This document shows, in pieces, positions 41,619-51,111 of a stretch of 64,000 nt of DNA. The stretch lies in contig CAZBWM010000026.1 of NCBI GenBank assembly GCA_964495375.1, forward strand, positions 1 through 64,000. Direction: 5' to 3'. The translations under genes were made by a program, and so were the position numbers. The notes beneath the pieces are model-generated. The model saw only the letters and a list, made by a program, of their open reading frames with translations. It made no database searches and had not been told where the DNA came from. The DNA comes from JAIESQ01 sp964495375 (GTDB lineage Bacteria > Planctomycetota > Planctomycetia > Pirellulales > JAEUIK01). Every line of letters begins with the position of its first letter. Position 1 is the first letter of the stretch.

Positions 41619-41758
41619 GCGTCCGGGTGCGTCCGGGTGTCTTGCTATGCGACGCTAAATCGAATAGGCGGCCCAGCTTGGGGCGACCGAGACTCTCGCG
41701 GTTGTGCGTCCGGGTGATCGTCCGGCTTGCGTCCGGGTAACGCGTTTTGCGTCCGGGT
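41619..41758 (+). repeat. Five direct copies of the decamer GCGTCCGGGT
   Basis: The decamer begins at 41619, 41629, 41706, 41729 and 41749, with a related ATCGTCCGGCT at 41717. The first two are back to back and the others are spaced by 10-67 bp. Spacing is irregular and no spacer-like segments are conserved, so this is not a CRISPR array. Confidence 0.8.
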
Positions 41759-41761
41759 AGA

Positions 41762-41844
41762 GGGGCCGAGGAGGACAGGAGTCCTTCCGGTCCGCGTCGA
41801 CACGCCCCCTCAACATTGAACGCGGGAACGACTCCAGTCCCCGG
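41762..41844 (+). repeat. 83-bp imperfect palindrome family C, copy 1
   Basis: GGGGCCGAGG, GGACAGGAGTCCTTCCGGT and, near the right end, GGGAACGACTCCAGTCCCCG. The left and right parts are approximate inverses of one another. Second copy at 54335-54418 in the same orientation. Confidence 0.75.
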
Positions 41845-41856
41845 CGACGTCGCACA

Positions 41857-44800
41857 CTACGGCCCTCGCGTCTCCACGGTGACCGCCATTACCACCGGGG
41901 CCGTGGCGTCGGGCCCTTTCACCAGCTCGATCGCTTCGATTACATCCGGCCGCTTCGGCTTCACCGCCAGGTAGCGAATCTGCTGCCCTCGCAGGCGGAA
42001 CGCCAACTTCGAGCCGGGCACGTCGACCTCGCGAATGTAGTCGGCGAAGTGTTCGCCATTGGCCAGCGGGTGCTCCTCGGTCTGGCCGTCGGCGTAAACG
42101 ATGCGCACGATCAACGTGATCGAGCCGCGTTCGCCAATGGGATAGCCCCAACCACTTACCCCACTCAGCAAGTGCACGGCGCTGGCCGCCACGTTGACCG
42201 GCAGCCGCACACGCTTGGGCATCTGCGGTGGAAACACCCCCTGCGGCCCATAGAGCAGCACGACATTCGGCACGCGCTGGCCTTGCGGATCGACGAGGTG
42301 AAACGGGACACCGTCGAACGTCTTGGGCTGCCAATCGGCGAAGATCAACCGCTCGAGGTCGGCGTCGTGACTGAAGAACATGCCGCGCGTGCTCACGCTG
42401 CTGGCGACCGGCGCCAGGTTCAGCGGTAGATAACGACCCGGCGACGAGAGAAATTCGAGCAGGTTCACCAGCTCCTCGGCCGGCAGCTTTTCGAACCCTT
42501 CGGGCATCAACGAGCGCGAGGTCCCTTCGAGGTCTTCGATTTCTTCACGCAGCACGACGTGCCGGGCGGCCTCGGCATCGACCAGCTCGAGCGTGGTGCG
42601 CGTTTCGCCGGCCAACAAACCGGCGAGCACCCGGCCATCGGCCAGCACCACGGTGTATTGCTGGAAGTTCCCCTCGACCGAACGATTGGGATCGAGAACT
42701 TCCGTGAGGATATCGGGCCTTTTGCGGGCAGCGACGCCGGTGAGATCGGGGCCGATCGCGCCCCCTTGCCCCGAGTGGCGATGACACTTGGCGCAGTTCT
42801 TTTCAAAGACCGCGCGGCCGGCCACGGCGTCGCCGCGACGCTCGGTCAAGGGCAATAGCTCGGCCAGCACGCGCTGTCGATCGGGGTTGGTGCCGCGCCC
42901 GGCGGCGGCCAACAGCGCACGCGCCCGTTCGGCAATCTTCGCATCGGCATGGCGCGTGAGCCGCTGTTCGTGATCGATCGACAAGTCGCGCGGATTGAAC
43001 TGCCCCTGCTGGAGCCGATCGAGCAATAGCGCCGTCCAGGCGGGGCGCGACAACACGAGCCCAAGCGCCTGACCGCGCACGGTCGGCGTCATTCGCGGCA
43101 AGCTGTCGAGCATGGTGGTGGCTGCCTCGGCGGCGCCCGTTTCCGCGGCCGCTTCGAGCAAACCCCGGGCGAGCGCCGGATCAAGACGTGGCGACAAGGG
43201 CGCCAGGATTGCGTTGATTGCTCGTACCGGTGAGGCGAGCGCCACGAGCTGCCGAGCCGCGGCCAGTCGGTCGTCGACGGTGGCAGTGTCATCGGCCAGC
43301 ACGGTTTCGAGATCGTCGCACAGCCCGTCGGTGACTTTGTCGAGTCCGGCGGCGGTGCCAGTTCGGCGGGCGAAAGCGACGGCGCGCAGCGTTACTTGAG
43401 GTGGCGATTTGCGAACCAGGTCGCCGAGCGCACGGGAGACTTCTTCACGAGCTGCAGCGGGCAACTCGCGACTCCACCCAGCGGTGAGCCCATCGAGCGT
43501 GGTCTCGGCAAGTGAAGTTTCCGCGCCGTTCATCGCACCTAAGAGCAAGACAAGCGACTGGGGAGCTTGGTCCGCGGACTGCCGGCGTGCCCAATGTTCG
43601 GCCACGACTCGGCAGGCGTCGCGAAGCGCGGGCGTCGGCTGATCTGATTTCCGCTTCAAGGCCGCGGTCAAAAATGAATCGGCGCTAGTGGAAGCGGCCG
43701 CGATGGCGGCCTTGGGGATCCAGGGATCAGCGGAGTTGTCGGGCGTGGAAACAAGCTCGGCCACAGCGATGGCCACACCCTGATGCTGCGGCATTTCGGC
43801 GAGCGCCAAGAGTGCGGCCAGCCGCACGCGCGGCGCACGATCGCGCAGGATATCGGCCGTCAGGATCGCGCCGATCGATTCGTCGTCGGGCGGCAGCACG
43901 GCCAGCACCGCGCGGCGCACGGCGGGGCTCGGGTGCTTTAACAAGGTGGCGACTTCACCGCGCAGCAGGGGATCGATTTCTTGATCGGTCTCGCGATCAT
44001 TCTGTTTGTCACCCAGCGCCCCCAGCCCCTCGAGCGCCCAGAGCGCATGAACCACGGCCTGTGGCGGCTCGCCGGCGCGAACGACCTGCTGCAACCGCTC
44101 GATTGCGTCTTGCGACTGTCGCTCGACCAGCAGTCGCTGAGCCGTCAAGCGCCAGTGCAGATTGTCGTCGGCCAGTGCCGCGACGAGCGCCGCGGTATCC
44201 GCGGCGGCCAGATCGCGGCGCGGCGGCGGCGCCTTCGCGGTATCTCGATCATTCGCGCCGTCGGGCACGAGCCGCCACACCCGACCGTGGCTCTGATCGC
44301 GGTGCGGCGTCACATAGGCATTGCCGGCGCCGGTCTCGAAACCTTGCGGCGTCGGATTGTGCTGCACGACGTAGTTGTACCAATCCAACACCCAGATCGC
44401 GCCGTCGGGCCCGGTCTGCGCGGCAATGGGCGCACTCCAGGGATCGGTCGACGCAAAGATATTAAAACCCTCGCGGGCGATGAAGCCGCTGCCGCGCGGC
44501 ACGAGCCAGTCCAGGTGCACCAGGTGGCCCGTCGGCTCGCAAACCATCGCGGCGCGCCCCCAGTAGCGCTCGGGGAGCAACCGCGCGGTGTACAGTTCGC
44601 AGCCGGTCGCGGCCGTGAACCCGCCGTGCCAGTCCATCTGGCGAAAGTCTTCGGCAATCGGAAAGATGCGGTGGTGATCGTGAATGCCGGCGCTGCCGGC
44701 CGCGTGCCAGCCGCGCACCTGCTCGAAGTAGCGATTGGCGATCGCCAGGTGGACGAAGTGATCGTTGTTGGCCGTCGACGCGAAGACGTCGCCTGATTCC

Positions 44801-46242
44801 GACAGTCCGAGCCCCCAGGTGTTGTTCGAGGTCGACGTCAGAAACTCGAACTGGCTACCGTCGTCGCGAAAACGGAACAGACCCTGTCGAAAGCTCGACG
44901 TGTTCTTACCTGCCTGCACGGTGCCCCCACTGTAGCCAACGGTTCCGTAAATCCAGTTGTCGAAGCCGTAATGCAAATTCGAGAGCGCGGCGTGCGTGTC
45001 GCGCCGGCCAAAACCAGTCAGCACGATGCGCCGCTCGTCGGCCACGTCATCGCCGTTGGTGTCGCGGAAGTAGACGATGTGCGGGGCCAGCGCAACCAGC
45101 ACGCCATCGCGGACCGGCAGCAAGCTCGTGGGGATGTTCACGTCCTGGGCGAACACTGTGAACTTGTCGGCGCGACCATCGCCGTCGGTATCGGTGCAGA
45201 TCTTGATCTGATCGCGCCCCGTGCGCTCGGGGTTGTCGAGCAACGTGTTGGGATAGTCGAGGCTTTCGGCGACCCACAGCCGGCCGCGGTGGTCGAAGGC
45301 CATCGCGATCGGCTTGACGATGTCAGGCTCGGCCGCGAACAGTTCGGCCCGCAACCCCTCGGGCAGATGGATGTGCCGCTGCGAATCGGGCGGCGCGAGG
45401 GGTTTAGCCTTTTGAAGGAGCCGTTCTCCCTCGGTTCCCCATTTTTCGCCGGAGAGATAATTCGGCAGCCCGTCGGCGATTGGCTCGTACTCGATCGGCG
45501 GGGCGTCGTCGTTCACGCGGCCGGCGGACCAATGGACCGCGGCCACGAGTTGCTTGTGGAACTCGGGATTTCGCCAGGTGCGCTCGTCGTGCCCGAGCGC
45601 GGTGTAGTAGACGCGCCCCTGGCCCTGCCGGCGGACCCAGGTATACGGCTCGTAGCCCCCTTCGTGCTCGCGCACCATCAGCACCTGGCGATCGGCGGCC
45701 AACTCGTTGTGGACGTAGGTTTCGTCCCACGTCTCGAAGCTCCTGTTGCCGCGGAGGGCCGGATGTTGCCGATCGATGACCACGGTGCGGAACGTGCCTG
45801 AGTCGTGCCGTTCGAAGCGTCCGCCGACGAGCGCGGTGTAGCGCGTGCTGTTGCGAAAGCAGTGCGATGCGCAGTGGATGGCCACTAATCCGCGGCCACT
45901 CTCGATGTACTTGAGCAGCGCCGCTTCCTGCTCGGGCGCCAGATCGCCACTATCGCGGAAGATAAGGAGGCAATCGACGCCGGCGAGCTTGTCGTCGGCT
46001 AGTGAAGCGGCGTCGGCCGAATACTCGGCGTCGATCGCGGCGGCGGCCAGCGCCGGCCGGGCGATCTCGAACATGGCTGCCGAGCGATGATGCCCATCGT
46101 CACCCAGAAACCGCACCCGCAGCCGCTCGTCGGCAGTGGCGGGCGACGAAAAGGTCGCGAGCAAGAGAAAGACCGCGATCAGAATCGCGGGCCAGCGCCG
46201 CGGACGATACGACGGACGAAGTGAACTCCAATCCGTGTTCAT
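41857..46242 (-). CDS. ThuA - PVC-type dehydrogenase - HEAT - cytochrome c fusion protein
   Basis: A 1461-residue secreted protein. After a signal peptide (AILIAVFLLLATFSSPATA) comes a ThuA-like/trehalose-utilisation domain (about 35-255: VAIHCASHCFRNS, YYTALGHDERTW). Next is a PVC-type membrane-bound dehydrogenase propeller (about 290-640: GLRAELFAAEPDIVKPIAM, VAESLDYPNTLLD, WVLDWYNYVVQHNPTPQG). HEAT-like helices fill about 690-1130. A single haem site, CAKCH, is at residues 1150-1154, followed by the family's GPDLTGVAARKRPDILTEVL and MPEGFEKLPAEELVNLLEFL. The last 240 residues form a beta-sandwich. The proposed role is oxidation of a carbohydrate or alcohol with electrons passing to the haem. 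ATG start at 46242. Confidence 0.88.
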   Translation of the reverse strand: MNTDWSSLRPSYRPRRWPAILIAVFLLLATFSSPATADERLRVRFLGDDGHHRSAAMFEIARPALAAAAIDAEYSADAASLADDKLAGVDCLLIFRDSGDLAPEQEAALLKYIESGRGLVAIHCASHCFRNSTRYTALVGGRFERHDSGTFRTVVIDRQHPALRGNRSFETWDETYVHNELAADRQVLMVREHEGGYEPYTWVRRQGQGRVYYTALGHDERTWRNPEFHKQLVAAVHWSAGRVNDDAPPIEYEPIADGLPNYLSGEKWGTEGERLLQKAKPLAPPDSQRHIHLPEGLRAELFAAEPDIVKPIAMAFDHRGRLWVAESLDYPNTLLDNPERTGRDQIKICTDTDGDGRADKFTVFAQDVNIPTSLLPVRDGVLVALAPHIVYFRDTNGDDVADERRIVLTGFGRRDTHAALSNLHYGFDNWIYGTVGYSGGTVQAGKNTSSFRQGLFRFRDDGSQFEFLTSTSNNTWGLGLSESGDVFASTANNDHFVHLAIANRYFEQVRGWHAAGSAGIHDHHRIFPIAEDFRQMDWHGGFTAATGCELYTARLLPERYWGRAAMVCEPTGHLVHLDWLVPRGSGFIAREGFNIFASTDPWSAPIAAQTGPDGAIWVLDWYNYVVQHNPTPQGFETGAGNAYVTPHRDQSHGRVWRLVPDGANDRDTAKAPPPRRDLAAADTAALVAALADDNLHWRLTAQRLLVERQSQDAIERLQQVVRAGEPPQAVVHALWALEGLGALGDKQNDRETDQEIDPLLRGEVATLLKHPSPAVRRAVLAVLPPDDESIGAILTADILRDRAPRVRLAALLALAEMPQHQGVAIAVAELVSTPDNSADPWIPKAAIAAASTSADSFLTAALKRKSDQPTPALRDACRVVAEHWARRQSADQAPQSLVLLLGAMNGAETSLAETTLDGLTAGWSRELPAAAREEVSRALGDLVRKSPPQVTLRAVAFARRTGTAAGLDKVTDGLCDDLETVLADDTATVDDRLAAARQLVALASPVRAINAILAPLSPRLDPALARGLLEAAAETGAAEAATTMLDSLPRMTPTVRGQALGLVLSRPAWTALLLDRLQQGQFNPRDLSIDHEQRLTRHADAKIAERARALLAAAGRGTNPDRQRVLAELLPLTERRGDAVAGRAVFEKNCAKCHRHSGQGGAIGPDLTGVAARKRPDILTEVLDPNRSVEGNFQQYTVVLADGRVLAGLLAGETRTTLELVDAEAARHVVLREEIEDLEGTSRSLMPEGFEKLPAEELVNLLEFLSSPGRYLPLNLAPVASSVSTRGMFFSHDADLERLIFADWQPKTFDGVPFHLVDPQGQRVPNVVLLYGPQGVFPPQMPKRVRLPVNVAASAVHLLSGVSGWGYPIGERGSITLIVRIVYADGQTEEHPLANGEHFADYIREVDVPGSKLAFRLRGQQIRYLAVKPKRPDVIEAIELVKGPDATAPVVMAVTVETRGP

Positions 46243-46280
46243 CCGTGTAATCCGGGGTCACACAGTTCGTGATCCGTGGT

Positions 46281-47537
46281 CTAGCGCCAGACGCCGCGGG
46301 TGTCGACCACCACCTTCTCTTGCAGCACGCGGTGCGAGATGTCGCGGAACTGCCGATGATCGGTCAACAGCACCAGAATCTGCGACTTGCTGACCACTTC
46401 GGTCAGTGGGTGGAGCGGGAATTCGCTAAACCGCTTCGACGAGACGTACGGATCGCAGGCGAGAATTTCGCCCACCTTGCGCTCGCGCAGCTCGCGGACG
46501 ATCTCCAGCGATGGGCTTTCACGCAAATCGTCGACGTCGGCCTTGTAGGTCAGCCCCAGGCAACCGATCCGCGGCGAGGCAAATTGCTTGGCGAGGCGGC
46601 TGACTTGCTCGACCACCACGTGCGGCTTCGAGTCGTTCACTTCGCGGGCGGTGCGAATCAAGCGCGTCCGCTCGGGCGCGGCGTGGACCAAAAACCAGGG
46701 ATCGACGCTGATGCAGTGACCACCCACGCCCGGCCCCGGCGAGAGAATGTTCACGCGCGGATGGCGATTGGCCAGCGAGATGATCTCCCAGACGTCGAGA
46801 TCGAAATTGTCGGCGAGGATCGATAGCTCATTAGCGAAGGCGATGTTGACGTCGCGATAGCTGTTCTCGACCAGCTTGGTGATTTCGGCCGCGGTGGCGC
46901 TGGTGGCCAGCACCTGGCCGTTCACGAAGGTTTCGTAGAAGGCCTTGGCCCGTTGGGCGCAAGCGGGGGTGACACCGCCGACGACGCGATCGTTCTGCAC
47001 GGCCTCGAGCAGGATGCGCCCCGGCAAGACGCGCTCAGGACAGTGGGCGACAAACACGTCGCTCCCCGGCACCAGCCCCTCGGGGATGCCCAGCGGCAGC
47101 ACGGTTTTTTCGGTGGTGAACGGCGGGCTCGTCGATTCCAGAATCACCAGGTTGCCGCGTTCGACGAACGGGCGGATCGTTTTGGCTGCCGTTTCGACAT
47201 ACGACAGGTCGGGGGAGTGATCGGCGTTGATCGGCGTCGGCACGCAGATGATGAACACGTCGGCCTTGCGCGGCTCGACGCCCGCCTTGAGCTGACCGCT
47301 GTTGACCGCCGAGCGGACCAGAATGTCGAGGTCGGGCTCTTCGATGTGGATCTGACCGCGATTGATCGTGTCGACCACGTCGGGCCGCACGTCGACCCCC
47401 CACACCTGGTAGCCCTTGTTGGCCAGGATGCTGGCGGTGGGCAAACCGATGTAGCCCAGGCCCATCACGCAGACCCGCGTGCCGGCGATTCCCTGTTTGC
47501 CGGACATACTGACGACAGGATTCTCTTCGGTAGTCAC
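46281..47537 (-). CDS. wecC: UDP-N-acetyl-D-mannosamine dehydrogenase family protein
   Basis: A 418-residue nucleotide sugar dehydrogenase that oxidises C6 of a UDP-HexNAc to the uronic acid with NAD. The Rossmann motif is VCVMGLGYIGLPTASILANKG near the N-terminus; SPGPGVGGHCISVDPWFL contains the catalytic Cys and GLTYKADVDDLRESPSLEI is the standard C-terminal motif. GTG 47537 overlaps the stop of the upstream epimerase gene (GTGA), which favours it; ATG 47507 is an alternative. Coupled with the epimerase it would make UDP-ManNAcA, a building block of enterobacterial-common-antigen-like or capsular polymers. The exact sugar was not proven. Confidence 0.9.
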   Translation of the reverse strand: MTTEENPVVSMSGKQGIAGTRVCVMGLGYIGLPTASILANKGYQVWGVDVRPDVVDTINRGQIHIEEPDLDILVRSAVNSGQLKAGVEPRKADVFIICVPTPINADHSPDLSYVETAAKTIRPFVERGNLVILESTSPPFTTEKTVLPLGIPEGLVPGSDVFVAHCPERVLPGRILLEAVQNDRVVGGVTPACAQRAKAFYETFVNGQVLATSATAAEITKLVENSYRDVNIAFANELSILADNFDLDVWEIISLANRHPRVNILSPGPGVGGHCISVDPWFLVHAAPERTRLIRTAREVNDSKPHVVVEQVSRLAKQFASPRIGCLGLTYKADVDDLRESPSLEIVRELRERKVGEILACDPYVSSKRFSEFPLHPLTEVVSKSQILVLLTDHRQFRDISHRVLQEKVVVDTRGVWR

Positions 47538-48664
47538 GCTTGCCAACCTTGTTCGAGCATGAGTTGAACGATGCGGGCGGCGGCTCGGCCGTCGCCATAC
47601 GGATTCAGATCGATCTGGCGGCGGCGATACTCGGCGGCGTCGGTCAACAGCCGCGTGACCCCGTCGATGATCGCCCGCTTCGACGTGCCGACCAGCTCGA
47701 CGGCGCCGGCGTCGAGCGCTTCGGGGCGCTCGGTCGTCTCGCGCATGACGAGGATCGGCTTTTTGAGGGAGGGGGCTTCTTCTTGCACACCGCCGGAGTC
47801 GGTGAGGATGACGGTCGAGCGATCCATCAGCCAGACGAATTCGGGATAGGCCTTGGGTTCGACCAGGTGAATGTTCTTGCGCTGGCCGAGGATGCGATGC
47901 ACCGGCTCTTGCACGTTCGGGTTCAGGTGAACCGGGTAGACGAACTCGACCTCAGGGAAGCGATCGGCCAAGGTGGCGATCGATTCGCACATGTCTTGAA
48001 AGCCCTGGCCGAAATTCTCGCGGCGATGCCCGGTGATAAGCACCATCCGCCGATCGCCGAGCATGCTGTAACGATCTTGCCAGCGGGCCGACACGCCGCG
48101 CTCGCGCTCGACTGCCCACATCAGGGCGTCGATCACGGTGTTGCCGGTGACGTGGACCGTGGCCGGATCGACTTTCTCGCTCCGCAGGTTGTCGGCCGAG
48201 CGCTCCGTCGGGGCGCAGTGCAGCGTGGTCACCAGACTGGCGATGCGGCGATTGAGCTCTTCGGGCCAGGGGGCTTGCAGGTTGCCGGTGCGCAGCCCTG
48301 CTTCAACATGGACGAAGGGAATCCGCCGGTAGAAGGCCGCGAGCGAGGCGGCCATCACCGTGGTGGTATCGCCTTGAGCGACCACGCAGTGCGGCGTAAA
48401 GCGCGTCATCGCGCCGTCGATACCGGTGAGGCAGCGGGCCGTCAGCTCGGCGAGCGTCTGATTCGGCTGCATGAGCTGGAGGTCGAGGTCGGCGGTGATG
48501 CCGAAGTAATCGGTCACCTGCGCGAGCATCTCGCGATGCTGGCCTGTCAGGCAGACGATGGTTTCGATTTCGTCGGCACGGCGCAGGCATTCGTGAACGA
48601 CCGGGGCCATTTTGATGGCCTCGGGCCGTGTGCCGAAGATGAGCAATGGACGCAGTTTAGTCAA
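47534..48664 (-). CDS. wecB: UDP-N-acetylglucosamine 2-epimerase, non-hydrolysing
   Basis: A 376-residue GT-B-fold epimerase that converts UDP-GlcNAc to UDP-ManNAc. Recognised parts are LIFGTRPEAIKMAPVVHEC at the N-terminus, CLTGQHREML, VVAQGDTTTVMAASLAAFY, FVHVEAGLRTGN with the conserved His and Glu, ITGHRRENFGQGFQDM and ILTDSGGVQEEAPSLKKP. The start is TTG at 48664; an in-frame stop lies three codons upstream and no ATG is available. Its stop overlaps the start of the dehydrogenase gene, so the two are translated together. Confidence 0.95.
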   Translation of the reverse strand: MTKLRPLLIFGTRPEAIKMAPVVHECLRRADEIETIVCLTGQHREMLAQVTDYFGITADLDLQLMQPNQTLAELTARCLTGIDGAMTRFTPHCVVAQGDTTTVMAASLAAFYRRIPFVHVEAGLRTGNLQAPWPEELNRRIASLVTTLHCAPTERSADNLRSEKVDPATVHVTGNTVIDALMWAVERERGVSARWQDRYSMLGDRRMVLITGHRRENFGQGFQDMCESIATLADRFPEVEFVYPVHLNPNVQEPVHRILGQRKNIHLVEPKAYPEFVWLMDRSTVILTDSGGVQEEAPSLKKPILVMRETTERPEALDAGAVELVGTSKRAIIDGVTRLLTDAAEYRRRQIDLNPYGDGRAAARIVQLMLEQGWQA

Positions 48665-48818
48665 AGAACATTACCGTGCGCGACGGGCCAGACGTGCGCC
48701 CCAAACCGAGCGAAGAAACACTGAGTGTGAGTGGCTATTTCAGGGTTGTCAAGCAGTGCGGGGCCTAGGTGAAGATTCAATGAGCGAGCCGTGCCCTCAA
48801 TCGCGGCATAGCCCGAAC

Positions 48819-51035
48819 TCAGCTACCAACTTGTGCGACCCCAACTTCGACGCGCCGGCCGCTGGAGGCCGACTCGACTGCCGCGAAGGTGGCCTCGGTG
48901 ACGTTCCAGATTTCGGCCGCCGGCATCAACGGAGGCCCCCCCTTGGTGACGGCGGCGATAAAATCGTCGAGCTCGGCCTCGCGACCTTTGTCTTGCGACC
49001 AGAGGTTCTGCTTCTTGAAGTTCGCGAAGCCATAGCCTGTCAGGCGGCGGAAGTTGTCGAGCGCGAGGATGCGCCCCTCGGAGAACACTTCGAGCCGCTC
49101 CTTGCAGAACGAGCGATGGCCGTTGGCCAGATACTGGATGGTGCCCAGCGAGCCGTCGGCGAACTCGAGGTTGATCACCATCTTGTCTTCGCGCGATTCC
49201 ACGCCTGGCGCGTCGCCAAGCTGCGTTGCCGTGACCGCGACGATCGGACGATCGACGATGTAGCGCAGCAAGTCGACGAAGTGGCACCCCTCGCCGATGA
49301 TGCGGCCACCTCCCTTGATCGGGTCTTGCGCCCAGTGCGACATCGGCAGGTAGCCGGCGTTCACCAGGCAGGTGAGCGTGAGCGGTTGCGAGCGGCCGGC
49401 CACCAGCTTTCGCATGGTGCGGGCGTGCGGCGAGAAGCGGCGATTAAAGCCGACCAGCAGTTGCTGCCCGCTGTGACGCTCGGCGACGGCGCGCAGTTCG
49501 TCGAGCCCCGCCCGCGTGGTGGCAGCCGGCTTTTCGAGAAACACGTGCTTGCCTGCTTCGAGCGCTGCCGTAGCGAAGCGCACGTGCGTGTCGTGCTGCG
49601 TGGTGATGAAGACGGTGTTGATCGCCGGATCGGACAGCACCTGGCGATAGTCGGTCGTGCTCGTCTCGATGCCGAACTTGTGCGCGGCCAGCGCCGCGGT
49701 TACTCCGGTGGCGCTAGCGATACTGACCATCCGCACGCCGCGCTTGCGCAGCGGGGGCAGCAAGCGAATTTTGCAGAACGTGCCGGCGCCGATGAAGCCG
49801 GCCACCATCTTGCCGGTGCTGGCGGGCGCGGCGATCGCGCTACCCGTGCCCGTGCTGGCCGCTGGCAGTGCCGCGTGCCCATTCTTCGATGGCGAGTTGC
49901 GCACCACTTGTTCGAGCTGCGGCGCGACACGCGGATACTCGAGCACGATGCCCAACTGCGAGCGGTCATTGGCCAACAGATCGTAGGCCCGCACCGACTC
50001 GCTATGCGGAATGCGGCTCGTGATCAGCGGTTCGACGTTGAGTCGGCCCGCGGCGATCAATTCGAGAATCGCCTCCATGTTGCGCTGTTCTGTCCAGCGG
50101 ACGAACGGCAGCGGGTAGTCGACGCCCCCCTCTTCGTATTTGGCGTCGTAGCGCCCCGGGCCGTACGAGCACGAGACCTGAAACTTCAGCTCCTTCTCGT
50201 AGAAATCGGCCCGCTGAATGTCGAGATTGACGACGCCGACGAGCACGATCCGCCCACGCTTGCGCGACATCTGCGCGGCCTGATGAATGATCGAATCGTT
50301 CTTGGCGCTGGCCGTCACCAGCACGGCGTCGATGCCCACGCCGCGCGAGAAGGCCATGCCGGCGGCCACGGGGTCGCTGCCGGCCGCCACGTTGACGGTG
50401 GTGGCGCCGAACTGTTCGGCCAGCTTCAACCGCGCGGGGTCGACGTCGATGCCGATCACGTGCGCGCCGGAGCTCACCAGAAGCTGCACCGCGACCAGCC
50501 CGATCAAACCCAGGCCGAAGACCGCCACGCGCTCGCCGATCGCCGGTTCAATCAATCGCACCCCTTGCAGGCCGATCGAACCGAGCACCGCGAACGTCGC
50601 TTGATCGTCAGGCACTCCCTCGGGCACCTTCGCGCACAGATTGATGGGGCGGCAAACCATCTCGGCGTGACGACCATTGCTGGCCACGCGGTCGCCGACC
50701 TTGTAGCCGGTGACCCCCGCGCCGACCTGAATCACTTCGCCGGCGTTGCAGTAGCCCAGCGGCATCGGCTCATCGAGCTTGGCGAACACCAGCTCGAGCG
50801 TCGGCAGCAGGCCGTCGCTGCGAATGCGTTCGAGCACCTGCTTGACGCGCTCGGGGTTCTGCCGGGCCTTGTCGAGATAGCTGGCCTGGCCGAACTCGAC
50901 GACGCTCCGCTCGGTGCCGGCCGAAATCAGGCTGGCCCGCGTTTGGATCAGCAATTGCCCGGTGCCGGCGGCAGGGCACGGGACGTCGAGCACTTCGAGG
51001 TCGCCCGACTTGAGGTTTTGAACGATCTGCTTCAC
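48819..51035 (-). CDS. Fusion of zinc-type alcohol dehydrogenase and Gfo/Idh/MocA oxidoreductase
   Basis: A 738-residue protein made of two oxidoreductase modules. The first (about 1-365) is a medium-chain dehydrogenase: ISAGTERSVVEFG, GYCNAGEVIQVGAGV, VAVFGLGLIGLVAVQLLV and VLVTASAKNDSI; the cysteine-rich structural zinc site is missing. A linker of about 35 residues leads to a Gfo/Idh/MocA module (about 400-738): VAGFIGAGTFCKIRLLPPL, FITTQHDTHVRFA, HVFLEKPAATTRAG and a substrate-domain His in IIGEGCHFVDLLRY. Such fusions occur in lipopolysaccharide and capsule loci; substrate is unknown. GTG start at 51035. It lies upstream of wecB on the same strand with a 154-bp gap. Confidence 0.88.
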   Translation of the reverse strand: MKQIVQNLKSGDLEVLDVPCPAAGTGQLLIQTRASLISAGTERSVVEFGQASYLDKARQNPERVKQVLERIRSDGLLPTLELVFAKLDEPMPLGYCNAGEVIQVGAGVTGYKVGDRVASNGRHAEMVCRPINLCAKVPEGVPDDQATFAVLGSIGLQGVRLIEPAIGERVAVFGLGLIGLVAVQLLVSSGAHVIGIDVDPARLKLAEQFGATTVNVAAGSDPVAAGMAFSRGVGIDAVLVTASAKNDSIIHQAAQMSRKRGRIVLVGVVNLDIQRADFYEKELKFQVSCSYGPGRYDAKYEEGGVDYPLPFVRWTEQRNMEAILELIAAGRLNVEPLITSRIPHSESVRAYDLLANDRSQLGIVLEYPRVAPQLEQVVRNSPSKNGHAALPAASTGTGSAIAAPASTGKMVAGFIGAGTFCKIRLLPPLRKRGVRMVSIASATGVTAALAAHKFGIETSTTDYRQVLSDPAINTVFITTQHDTHVRFATAALEAGKHVFLEKPAATTRAGLDELRAVAERHSGQQLLVGFNRRFSPHARTMRKLVAGRSQPLTLTCLVNAGYLPMSHWAQDPIKGGGRIIGEGCHFVDLLRYIVDRPIVAVTATQLGDAPGVESREDKMVINLEFADGSLGTIQYLANGHRSFCKERLEVFSEGRILALDNFRRLTGYGFANFKKQNLWSQDKGREAELDDFIAAVTKGGPPLMPAAEIWNVTEATFAAVESASSGRRVEVGVAQVGS

Positions 51036-51111
51036 GACAATCTCTGGTGCGGTTGCGGGCTGGGAAGTAGGTCAGTCTCGTGTGCGGGAAAGCTCATTCT
51101 TGGCCGCGCAG

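Larger units (their letters stand above)
41538..41856. other. Intergenic region with decamer repeats and a family C element
   Basis: This 319-bp gap between convergent flhB and the large cytochrome gene holds five copies of GCGTCCGGGT (41619-41758) and the palindromic element at 41762-41844. No coding frame with family features was found. Confidence 0.6.

Noticed and set aside
41619..41758. Possible CRISPR or origin iterons
   Set aside because: Decamers are too short and irregularly spaced for CRISPR, and no replication gene is near to support an origin.
41538..41760. Frameshift that would restore the C-terminal domain of FlhB
   Set aside because: All three frames after the stop codon were read; none shows NPTH or other FlhB C-domain features.
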